64,000 nucleotides of DNA, from assembly GCF_002939475.1 (NCBI RefSeq), contig NZ_PKFQ01000001.1, positions 4,089,001 through 4,153,000 of the forward strand, written 5' to 3'. A program made the translations under genes and the position numbers. Shown piece by piece: positions 1-6,493 of the stretch (positions are counted from its first letter, which is position 1; each line of letters starts with the position of its first letter). This DNA is from Streptomyces cinnamoneus (GTDB lineage: Bacteria; Actinomycetota; Actinomycetes; Streptomycetales; Streptomycetaceae). A model generated the notes under the pieces. The model made no database searches. It worked only from the letters and a program-made list of their open reading frames with translations, and had not been told where the DNA came from.

Positions 1-512
1 GCTGCGAAGCCCGCGTCCTCGCCTACGTAGGTGGTGCCGGCCGGGGCGGCCAACGTGTCTTGGTGCCGTTCGAACAGTTCCCGCGAGCCGCTGTAGAAGA
101 CGTAACCGCCGGCCTCCGGGACGCCGATCATGGGAGGGACAGCCATGATCCCGCCGTCCAGGTAGCGGGCGCCGCGGTCGCCGGCCCAGGCGGCGCGGTC
201 CCGGGCCTGGGCAGGGGTGCTGGTGGTCAGATTGACCAAGTCCCTGCCGGCCAGGTCGGTGCCGGCCAGCGCCTCGCCGACCGAGGCGTCGTCCAGCAGA
301 CAGGTGACGACGAGCTTGTTCGCCGCGACCGCCTCAGCGGCGCTGTCCGCGACGTTCGCGCCCTCTGCGGCGAGCGCGTCGGCGCGGGCCGGCGTGCGGT
401 TCCAGACGGTGAGCGGGTGACCGGCGGCAAGCCAGGTACGGGCCAGCGCGCTGCCCATCGCGCCGAGCCCCAGCAGTGTGACGGGGGTCTTTTCAACGGA
501 GTTCTGTGCCAT
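1..512 (-). CDS. NAD(P)-binding oxidoreductase, 6PGDH/imine-reductase-like (partial)
   Basis: The gene runs off the left edge, so only about 170 N-terminal residues are visible. They begin MAQNSVEKTPVTLLGLGAMG and form a Rossmann fold with the GxGxxG motif (GLGAMG, about residues 15-20), followed by VWNRTPARA, typical of the NADPH-binding half of 6-phosphogluconate/3-hydroxyisobutyrate dehydrogenase relatives and imine reductases. Later strands (VVTCLLDD, VNLTTSTP, YLDGGIMAVP) fit that family. The catalytic C-terminal helical domain lies outside the window, so the substrate cannot be given. The ATG at 512-510 is the only good start before the divergent HxlR gene. The HxlR protein probably controls it from the shared 96-bp intergenic region. 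Confidence 0.85.
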   Translation of the reverse strand, partial: MAQNSVEKTPVTLLGLGAMGSALARTWLAAGHPLTVWNRTPARADALAAEGANVADSAAEAVAANKLVVTCLLDDASVGEALAGTDLAGRDLVNLTTSTPAQARDRAAWAGDRGARYLDGGIMAVPPMIGVPEAGGYVFYSGSRELFERHQDTLAAPAGTTYVGEDAGFA

Positions 513-544
513 GCCGATTAGGCTCGTCGCAGACCCCGGGGTGA

Positions 545-562
545 TCAAGTACGCACTTCTGA
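545..562. promoter_or_regulatory. Candidate HxlR operator in divergent intergenic region
   Basis: AAGT at 547-550 and ACTT at 555-558 form a short inverted repeat (spacer ACGC), followed by a related half-site, GAGTGGGT. It sits midway between the divergent starts at 512 and 609. HxlR-family proteins often bind such sites and control themselves and the divergent oxidoreductase. This rests only on position and short symmetry. Confidence 0.3.
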
Positions 563-608
563 GTGGGTGGTTACCGCGGGGTGAGCGAGCACGTCAGAAG
601 GGGTGGGC

Positions 609-947
609 ATGACGACGCTGAACCGGCCGGGGGCACCAGGCGGACACGTCTGCGGGATCGACACCGCGATGGAGGTGATCGGCGGCAAATGGAAGGTGCT
701 GATTCTCTGGGCACTTCACGAGCACCCCCACCGCCGCTTCGGCGAGCTGCGCCGACTGCTTCCGGGGGTCACCGAGAAGGTGCTGGCCTCTCATCTACGG
801 GAGATGGAGTCAGACGGCGTCGTGCACCGCTTCTCCTACGACGAGGTGCCGCCCCGCGTCGAGTACTCGCTCACCGAGGACGGCACGCGCCTCAACGCCG
901 CGCTCGAGCCGCTGGCTGCCTGGGGGCGCGAGCGGCGAACCGCCTGA
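609..947 (+). CDS. HxlR-family winged-helix transcriptional regulator
   Basis: This 112-residue protein is nearly all one HxlR (DUF24) winged-helix domain: AMEVIGGKWKVLILWAL, the recognition helix region FGELRRLLPGVTEKVLASHL, and the wing YSLTEDG. One cysteine lies just before the first helix (GGHVCGID), the position used as a redox or electrophile switch in YodB/HypR-type members, so quinone or aldehyde sensing is possible but unproven. The ATG at 609 is preferred over the in-frame GTG at 603 because AGAAGGGG lies at the right distance upstream. It is divergent from the oxidoreductase at 1-512, the usual arrangement for a local regulator and its target. Confidence 0.88.
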   Translation: MTTLNRPGAPGGHVCGIDTAMEVIGGKWKVLILWALHEHPHRRFGELRRLLPGVTEKVLASHLREMESDGVVHRFSYDEVPPRVEYSLTEDGTRLNAALEPLAAWGRERRTA

Positions 948-1255
948 GCGACTGAATCGAGGGTGGGGGTAGGCCTTGTGGCACGTGCTGGTCGTAGAGG
1001 CACCCTGATCACCTCCAGGACCGGTTCGCCCGGATCGCCTCCAGGGCCGGCTCGCGCTGTCGCTGCGCTCGTCAGCGGAGACGGCCACCGTCCCGAGCGC
1101 CGGGCCGGCCTTTCGGTCGCGCAGCGGCCGGGCCTCAGGCCGTAGCCCGCCGCTTCGTGCCGTGCAGCGGCGAAACCGCGGCGGTGGTGCGGGCAGTACG
1201 GCCCGCAGCGTCCGCTCACACGGTCCGCCGGACAAGCCTTAGGGCAGCGCCGTGG
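948..1255. other. Intergenic region with a short tandem repeat
   Basis: No convincing gene. Two imperfect direct copies of a 23-bp unit start at 1007 and 1033 (both begin GATC, then CCTCCAGG and CCGG), matching at about 20 of 23 bases with a 26-bp period. The region is between the 3' ends of convergent genes, so a transcription-end role is possible, but there is no clear hairpin. Confidence 0.5.
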
Positions 1256-1783
1256 TCACCACACCAAGGCGTCCGAGGCGTTGGACTGCCAGTAGGTGAC
1301 GGCCGCGCTGTCGTCGATCCACGTGCCCTTCGGGAGGGCGATCGAGTCGGGTCCGCCCTCGGAGCCGTCACCGCTGTCGAGGAAGACGTGCACGGTCCGG
1401 ACGTCACGCCCGTTCTCCCCGGAGCCGTCGGCGGACGACAGCCGGATGCCCGCGTAGGCGGACTGGCCCGGCGCGAGCGTCACGACCGACTGCGGCGCCG
1501 ACTCCTCGATCGCCTGGGCGCCGACGTACGTGTCGTTGTCGAAGCCCAGGAGCGGGGCCTTGACGAGGGTGCAGGACTCGGAGCCGGTGTTGGTGACGGT
1601 CAGCAGCTGGTGGTTGATCGGGCGGCTCACGTTCCGCACGGTGAAGTCGGCGGACGAGGTGGAGCAGAGCGCCTGGACCGGGCCGCGGTCCGCCTGCGGG
1701 GCGGCCTGGGCGGGAACGGCCGCCGTCGCCAGAACGGCGGCGCCGGACAGGGCGGCGGAAGCGATGAGACGTGCGAAGCGCAT
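1256..1783 (-). CDS. Secreted DUF4232 protein
   Basis: A 175-residue exported protein. The Sec signal peptide covers about residues 1-28 (MRFARLIASAALSGAAVLAT, then AAVPAQA-AP, an AxA cleavage site). The rest is one DUF4232 domain, an actinobacterial beta-sandwich of unknown function: LCSTSSADFTVRNV near the start, LLTVTNTGSESCTL, and the closing AVTYWQSNASDALVW. The two cysteines (CST and SCT) probably form a disulfide outside the cell. AGGAGC precedes the ATG at 1783. It is paralogous to the lipoprotein at 3528-4238: both have a 'RP(I/L)NH.LLT(V/I)TNTGS' segment and end near 'VTYW..S..DAL'. Ligand and role are unknown. Confidence 0.85.
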   Translation of the reverse strand: MRFARLIASAALSGAAVLATAAVPAQAAPQADRGPVQALCSTSSADFTVRNVSRPINHQLLTVTNTGSESCTLVKAPLLGFDNDTYVGAQAIEESAPQSVVTLAPGQSAYAGIRLSSADGSGENGRDVRTVHVFLDSGDGSEGGPDSIALPKGTWIDDSAAVTYWQSNASDALVW

Positions 1784-1969
1784 GGGGATGCTCCTGATGA
1801 GAGTCAGTGGCCGCTTGTCGCCCCGGTGTTCCCCGAGGCCTGATCAGCCTGCGGCGGTGCCCGTGCCCGCTTCAAGACTCATCCGGCATTCCGGCACGCC
1901 GGGACGGCCACACACGGCCTGACCTGCGCACATGCCAGGCCGTGGAACGCCTTGGTGGAACGCCGGCGG

Positions 1970-3340
1970 TCAGCCCTGGGGGGCGGGCGACCACCGGGCG
2001 GCCCCCGGCGGCTGCTGATAGGAGGGCCTGCCCGTGGAACCGCTGGTGCGGAAGGGTCTGCCCTGGTCGTCGATCCTGAGCACCCCGCGCCGGCTGCCGC
2101 TGGACCACTGCACTTCCAGATGCCATCGCACATCGTGCCGCCTGGCGTCGGCCTTGACGTAGAAGACCTCGGGGTCGGTCCGGCTGACCTTGTACGGGAA
2201 CGCGCGCTGGCCGGCGATCGGGGTGAGGGCGGGTGCCCCGGCGTCGAGGTCGACGCCGAAGGACCGCGTCGCCACGTCACCGCCGCATCCGACGCCTGTG
2301 GCGTAGGCGTTCCAGGCGAGCGGCGCGTTCGTGCCGTCCACCCGGACGTGCAGTTCTTCGAGCACGACCGTGTTCGTGCCGGTCCCCTGCAAGGTGACCT
2401 TGACGAACTGGTTCTCGGCGCTGACGGCTCCGAGCTCGGACACCCAGGCGGGAGCGTCCTGCTCGATGGGAGGTTTCGGCATCTGGCCGGGGCTCCGGTT
2501 GACCAGGAAGCTCTGGGAACAGGGGCTTTCGTAGGCGTAGGGCCGGGTGTGGACGGTCAGCGGAGCGTCGCCCTGGTCGTCGCCGCCCTTGTCGCCACCG
2601 GCGTCCTGCTTGCCGGCGGATGAAGGGGACGTGGTGCCGTCCGGCCCGGCGGAGGCGGTGGGTTCGCCGCCCCCCTTCTCCTCTTCCTCCTCCGGGGAGG
2701 AGGACGGCGTGGCGACCGGGCTCGTCCCGGGCTCTCCGGGCTTGCCGGGCCCGCTCACCTCGGCGCCCCGGGGAGAGGAGGCTCCAGCGGGCCGGGTCCT
2801 TGTGCCGTCGTCGCCGCCGTCGGCGAGGCTGACGGCGAGCACGGTGGAGCCCATCACACAGGTGACGGCCAGGGCGGCCAGGGCGACCTTCCGGGACCGC
2901 CGTTCCCGCTGTGGGCGGCCCTTCGACGAGGCCGGGGGAGTCGGCCCGCCCGACCCCGTGCCGGTGGGAATGAGGGGTGCGTCCGCCACGCCGGATACCG
3001 GTGTCGTCGCCTCCTCCTCTGCCGGAGCCGTGGGTTCCGGCTGGGCGGCATCGGCTGGTGCTCCGTCCGCCCGCGGCTTACGGCCCCGCGCCGCGTCCGC
3101 GAGGATCCACTGCCGGTGGACCTGGATCAGCTCTTCCGGAGTGGCCTTGCACAGGCGCGCCAACCGCTCGACCGGAGCGAACTCCGTCGGCACGGCGGAC
3201 CCGTTGCAGTACCGGTGCAAGGTCGACGTACTGACGTGCAGCCGCTTGGCCAGCACTCCGTAACTCAGGCCGGACCGCTCCTTCAGCGATCGCAGCGACT
3301 CCGCGAGATCGCTTGCCCCCACGCCACTCCTCCGTCCCAT
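1970..3340 (-). CDS. Membrane-spanning XRE-type HTH protein with extracytoplasmic domain
   Basis: Of about 456 residues, the first ~65 form a Cro/C1 helix-turn-helix (LAESLRSLKERSGLSYGVLA, STSTLHRYCNG). A linker rich in Pro/Ala/Glu leads to one membrane helix at about residues 148-171 (VALAALAVTCVMGSTVLAVS). After it come a low-complexity Ser/Gly/Glu stretch and a roughly 190-residue outer domain with three cysteines (SPCSQS, GVGCGG). This suggests a one-component transmembrane regulator: DNA binding inside, sensing outside. An in-frame ATG at 3364 would add eight residues; 3340 is chosen because the conserved part begins MGRRSGVG. The two DUF4232 proteins beside it could be its targets or partners. 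The outer domain matches nothing I can name. Confidence 0.8.
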   Translation of the reverse strand: MGRRSGVGASDLAESLRSLKERSGLSYGVLAKRLHVSTSTLHRYCNGSAVPTEFAPVERLARLCKATPEELIQVHRQWILADAARGRKPRADGAPADAAQPEPTAPAEEEATTPVSGVADAPLIPTGTGSGGPTPPASSKGRPQRERRSRKVALAALAVTCVMGSTVLAVSLADGGDDGTRTRPAGASSPRGAEVSGPGKPGEPGTSPVATPSSSPEEEEEKGGGEPTASAGPDGTTSPSSAGKQDAGGDKGGDDQGDAPLTVHTRPYAYESPCSQSFLVNRSPGQMPKPPIEQDAPAWVSELGAVSAENQFVKVTLQGTGTNTVVLEELHVRVDGTNAPLAWNAYATGVGCGGDVATRSFGVDLDAGAPALTPIAGQRAFPYKVSRTDPEVFYVKADARRHDVRWHLEVQWSSGSRRGVLRIDDQGRPFRTSGSTGRPSYQQPPGAARWSPAPQG

Positions 3341-3527
3341 GTCCTCGTTCCAGAGAACACCCATTCCCCCAGGTCAGAGCCGGTGTCAACGTTCCAGCGT
3401 CCCTAACCGGCCAGCGGAGCTGGCGCCCGGGACACGGTGTCGCACAAGCTTTCGTCATCCAAGCACGCCGCTCCCGGGTCCGGTCGAGCGGCGCTCCGCT
3501 GCCCGCCCGTGAAGAAAGAGATCCGCC

Positions 3528-4238
3528 ATGCGCGCCTCCGTCCGCCGGCCCCGTCTGCTCGCCGTCGCCTCCCTCGCGCTCGCCCTGACGGCGTGTGAGA
3601 AGGGAGGGGGCGTCCGCGAGGAGGGCGCCGCCTCGGAGCCCGTCGCCTCGGAGCCCACCCAGTCCCCGCAGACGCCGGCCCAGGACAAGCCAGCCGCCAC
3701 GCCCGGCGGGACGGCCACCGCCAAGGCCCCCGCCACGAAGGCCACGAAGGGGACGGGTGGGTCGGGCACCGGCAAGGGAGGGGGTCGCGCGTCGGCGCCG
3801 GCCGCCGGCGCCGACCCGGACGCCCCGGCGAACCGCGTGCCCTGCACCGCCGACAACACCGAGGTCGTGGCCACCCCGGTCTCCCGCCCCCTCAACCACA
3901 TGCTGCTCACGATCACCAACACGGGTTCCACGATGTGCGACCTGGCGGGCTACCCCGTCGTCAAGTTCGAGGGCGCCCAGTCCGTCCCGCCGGTCATGGA
4001 GCACACCAAGCCGCAAGCGGTCACCTCGCTCCGCCCCGGCAAGAAGGGCTACGCGGGCGTGATCCTGTCCGCCGGGGACGGTCGGGGTGGCGAGGGCTGC
4101 ACGGCCCAGAGTCTGGAGATCGGCTTCCAGGGCAGCGACAAGATGACCGAAGCCGCCCTCCAGGCCAAGGGGGTGCACATCGACGACTCGCTGCGCGTCA
4201 CGTACTGGCTGACCTCGGTTGAGGACGCCCTGTCCTGA
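3528..4238 (+). CDS. DUF4232 lipoprotein
   Basis: A 236-residue predicted lipoprotein. The signal peptide ends in the lipobox LTAC (cysteine at about residue 23, within ALALTACEKGG). An 80-residue Pro/Ala/Thr/Lys-rich wall-spanning linker follows. The C-terminal ~135 residues are a DUF4232 domain (RVPCTADN, LLTITNTGSTMCDL, then RVTYWLTSVEDALS). AAGAAAGAGAT lies upstream of the ATG at 3528. It is divergent from the membrane HTH protein and paralogous to the DUF4232 protein at 1256-1783, so all three may form one envelope-related locus. No enzymatic motif is visible; a structural or ligand-binding role is the most that can be inferred. Confidence 0.87.
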   Translation: MRASVRRPRLLAVASLALALTACEKGGGVREEGAASEPVASEPTQSPQTPAQDKPAATPGGTATAKAPATKATKGTGGSGTGKGGGRASAPAAGADPDAPANRVPCTADNTEVVATPVSRPLNHMLLTITNTGSTMCDLAGYPVVKFEGAQSVPPVMEHTKPQAVTSLRPGKKGYAGVILSAGDGRGGEGCTAQSLEIGFQGSDKMTEAALQAKGVHIDDSLRVTYWLTSVEDALS

Positions 4239-4451
4239 GCGCGGAGTGTCCGCTGCGCCGCGGCGTGGGCTGCTGCCGCCGTCCTCCCGCCGGTCAGCTG
4301 TCGCCGTGCCGGAGGAGGACCTCGGCCCTGTCGAGACGTGACGCGCCGTCCGGTCGCCGGCCTGGGGCGCGGTGTCGCCGGGCTGGGCCGGTGGCAGAAC
4401 GAGTACGGGTTCGGGAGATCGCTGACGACGAGGACCAGCGCCTGCTGCGCA

Positions 4452-4679
4452 TCAGTCGGCGGGGTCGTGGGTGATCAGGTCGCCCGGCTGGCAGCGGAGG
4501 ACATCGCAGATCCTCGACAGGGTCGAGAAGCGGATGGCCTTGGCCCGCCCGTTCTTGAGGACGGACAGGTTGACGACGGTGATGCCCACGTGTGCGGACA
4601 GCTCGGTGAGCGTCATGCCGCGCTCGGCGAGGATCCGGTCGAGGTGGATCCGGATCGAGTGGAGTTCCTCTTCGGGCAT
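4452..4679 (-). CDS. Small XRE/YozG-like HTH regulator
   Basis: The 75-residue protein is a single Cro/C1-type HTH domain: IRIHLDRILAERGMTLTELS, then ITVVNLSVLKNGRAKAI and the last helix LSRICDVLRCQPGDLI. This is the compact YozG-like form usually encoded next to DUF2975 membrane proteins. Its ATG overlaps the stop codon of the upstream DUF2975 gene by one base, so the two are translationally coupled. It likely regulates its own operon through the palindrome at 5285-5315. Confidence 0.88.
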   Translation of the reverse strand: MPEEELHSIRIHLDRILAERGMTLTELSAHVGITVVNLSVLKNGRAKAIRFSTLSRICDVLRCQPGDLITHDPAD

Positions 4680-5263
4680 CAGATGGTCCCTTCGAGGTCC
4701 TCTCGCATGCGCACGCCGTCACGCATGATCTTCCCCCAGATCACTGCGGCGAGGCCGGCGAGGATGAGCACCATCGGTCCGGAGACCGTCGGCCCGGAAC
4801 CCACGACCGGCGCCATGCTCCCGACGAGCCAGGACTGCGACCAGCCGACGACGAGGCCGGCCAGAGGGGCGCCCAAGGCGACGAACCAGCCGAGAACGGA
4901 CAGCCGCCGCGACACCGTGTCGGTGAACGGGCCCTGCCGCAGGACGGCCTTGAGCAGCCGGGAGAAGAGCAGCAGCGCGAGGGAGCCGAACAGCAGCCAG
5001 GGCAGTTCGCCCCCGAGGTCGGCGGCGCGCTGACCCGTGGAGGGGCCGTCCTGGCACAGGCGCGTGGCGCTGCTGGACGCCTTCACGCCCTTGCCGATCG
5101 GCAGGCCTTCCCCGATGGAGGCGTTGCGCCAGAAGTCCGTCTGCACGCAGACCGCCCCGTCGTCGAGCATGTGGGTGACCGCTGTGCCGACGAATGCGAG
5201 CCCACAGAGCACCGCCAGCACGAAGGTCACCGAGGCCAGGGTCCTTGTGAGTCGCGTGTTCAT
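4679..5263 (-). CDS. DUF2975 membrane protein
   Basis: The 194-residue protein has four predicted membrane helices: residues ~8-32 (LASVTFVLAVLCGLAFVGTA), ~84-105 (LPWLLFGSLALLLFSRLL), ~120-145 and ~155-178 (GPMVLILAGLAAVIWGKIM). An extracytoplasmic loop between helices 1 and 2 has two cysteines (AVCVQT, TRLCQDG). The arrangement and the 'LF.RLLK.....GPF' junction are typical of DUF2975. These proteins are paired with small HTH regulators and may pass a membrane signal to them, but no member has a firmly known function that I can cite. It is the first gene of a two-gene operon; GGGGAGAA precedes the ATG at 5263. Confidence 0.88.
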   Translation of the reverse strand: MNTRLTRTLASVTFVLAVLCGLAFVGTAVTHMLDDGAVCVQTDFWRNASIGEGLPIGKGVKASSSATRLCQDGPSTGQRAADLGGELPWLLFGSLALLLFSRLLKAVLRQGPFTDTVSRRLSVLGWFVALGAPLAGLVVGWSQSWLVGSMAPVVGSGPTVSGPMVLILAGLAAVIWGKIMRDGVRMREDLEGTI

Positions 5264-5284
5264 CCCATTCTCCCCTATCGATTG

Positions 5285-5315
5285 TCGATATGCCTCAGGC
5301 TAGGCGGCATATCGA
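5285..5315. promoter_or_regulatory. Palindromic operator/promoter of the DUF2975-HTH operon
   Basis: TCGATATGCC (5285-5294) and GGCATATCGA (5306-5315) are perfect inverted 10-mers with an 11-bp spacer. More TCGATA-like copies flank them (TATCGATTGTCGATA on the left, ATATTCGACAA on the right). On the minus strand TTGTCG and TAGCCT lie 17 bp apart, plausible -35 and -10 elements within the palindrome. It is 22 bp upstream of the start at 5263 and AT-rich against the background. Autoregulation by the operon's HTH protein is inferred. Confidence 0.55.
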
Positions 5316-5364
5316 TATTCGACAAGTGCGACCCGGCGCCGGGCGCGCCCTCTGGTCGCGCGGC

Positions 5365-5393
5365 GGCGCAGTCGCACGTCGTGCGACTGCGCC
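5365..5393. terminator. Hairpin between two minus-strand genes
   Basis: GGCGCAGTCGCAC (5365-5377) and its exact complement GTGCGACTGCGCC (5381-5393) are separated by GTC, a 13-bp stem. It lies 58 bp past the stop of the membrane gene at 5452-6045. No T-run follows, which is usual in Streptomyces. An operator is the alternative. Confidence 0.5.
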
Positions 5394-5451
5394 AACGGTC
5401 CGGCTCGCTTGCTTGAGCACGCGTCGGGGGCTGGGGCGGCGGCCCGTCGGC

Positions 5452-6045
5452 TCACCGAAAGGCCTTCCGGCTGCGCCCCCGCGTCACAGCGCGGCGGCTC
5501 GCCCGCGTACCAGGACGTTCTGCGCGTTCGGCCGCCCTGCCGGCCACCCACGCGATCACCACCGCCACGGCGACGGCCGCAAGCAACAGCACCAGGCACA
5601 GCCGCCCGGAGAGCTCAGCGCCGTACGGTCCTCCGGTCACTGCCTGGCCCAGGACGACGTACATCGCCAGGCCGAGGACCCCCGCCACGGCGACCGGCAC
5701 GCCGAGTGCCCACACCGCCGTCGTCCTGAAGATGCGACCGTTTCCCGTGAGCACGGCCAGCGGTGCCAACGACCGCGCGAAGCGCAGGAACTCGGAGAAC
5801 GCCGCGAAGACCATGGCCACGGCCAGTACGACCGTGCCGACGGCTCCCAGGAACGGCAGCCAGCGCGACTGGTAGCCCAGGGTGAAGGACTTGTTTCCCT
5901 CCAGCATGGGCTTGATGTTCGCGTCCGTGCTCAGTGCCAGACGAGCGGCCTTCTTCACCGCCGGGATGTCCAGGGCCTCGTCGGCGGCCGTGAAGACGAC
6001 GTACCAGGCGTCGTCCCGGTCGAGCTTCGCCGTCTGCCCGTGCAT
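5452..6045 (-). CDS. Hypothetical three-helix membrane protein
   Basis: A 197-residue protein I cannot assign. The N-terminal ~55 residues are soluble (MHGQTAKLDRDDAWYVVFTA, then DEALDIPAVKKAARLALS). Three long hydrophobic helices follow, around WLPFLGAVGTVVLAVAMVF, TTAVWALGVPVAVAGVLGLA and LCLVLLLAAVAVAVVIAWVA. The tail is strongly basic (TRASRRAVTRGRSRKAFR). The ATG at 6045 is chosen because GGGGGACCGGG lies directly upstream; the frame stays open further 5' but loses coding character. A perfect hairpin at 6065-6093 lies in its 5' region. Confidence 0.7.
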   Translation of the reverse strand: MHGQTAKLDRDDAWYVVFTAADEALDIPAVKKAARLALSTDANIKPMLEGNKSFTLGYQSRWLPFLGAVGTVVLAVAMVFAAFSEFLRFARSLAPLAVLTGNGRIFRTTAVWALGVPVAVAGVLGLAMYVVLGQAVTGGPYGAELSGRLCLVLLLAAVAVAVVIAWVAGRAAERAERPGTRASRRAVTRGRSRKAFR

Positions 6046-6493
6046 CCCGGTCCCCCGTACTGCGGGCCCCGCCGACACGCGATCGGCGGGGCCTCCCCCC
6101 GTACAGCACCCCCGTCCCCCCGTGACAGCCCCCGTCGGTGGGCAGCGCGTACGCACCTGGTGGCCGTCGCGCCGGGCCTGGGGGGACCCTGTCCGCCGAC
6201 CGGGGCTGACGAGGGACAGTCCAGCCCGAGCCGGGGCCGCCGGTCGAGACGTTTCCCGGTTTCCTCTCCGCGCGGGCGACTGGGAAACCGGCCCTGACCT
6301 GCGTGGACGTCCGTCGCGGTGGCCGGTCTCGCCGAGTGCCCGCCGGCGGGCGCCCGCAGCCCGCGGCTTCCTGCCGGGGCCGTCTTCGAGCCCCGGACTG
6401 CGACCTGAAGTGCGATTGATCCTTTCCGGCCCCCGCTGAAAGGATCTTCGGGGGTGTGGACCGGCACCCGGGAAAGCGTGAGGGGACCGATCA
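6046..6493. other. Divergent intergenic region, 448 bp, with several inverted repeats
   Basis: No gene seen. It holds a perfect 11-bp stem at 6065-6075/6083-6093 (GGCCCCGCCGA and its complement, 7-nt loop) 20 nt upstream of the membrane gene. CGGTTTCC (6257-6264) pairs with GGAAACCG (6283-6290), with overlapping alternatives. A 9-bp palindrome at 6418-6446 is listed separately. Confidence 0.6.
6418..6446. promoter_or_regulatory. Palindromic candidate operator upstream of the HTH-STAND-WD40 gene
   Basis: GATCCTTTC (6418-6426) and GAAAGGATC (6438-6446) are perfect inverted 9-mers with an 11-bp GC-rich spacer, 47 bp before the GTG at 6494. The gene downstream begins with an HTH domain, so autoregulation is a natural guess. 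A transcript hairpin is the alternative. Confidence 0.45.
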
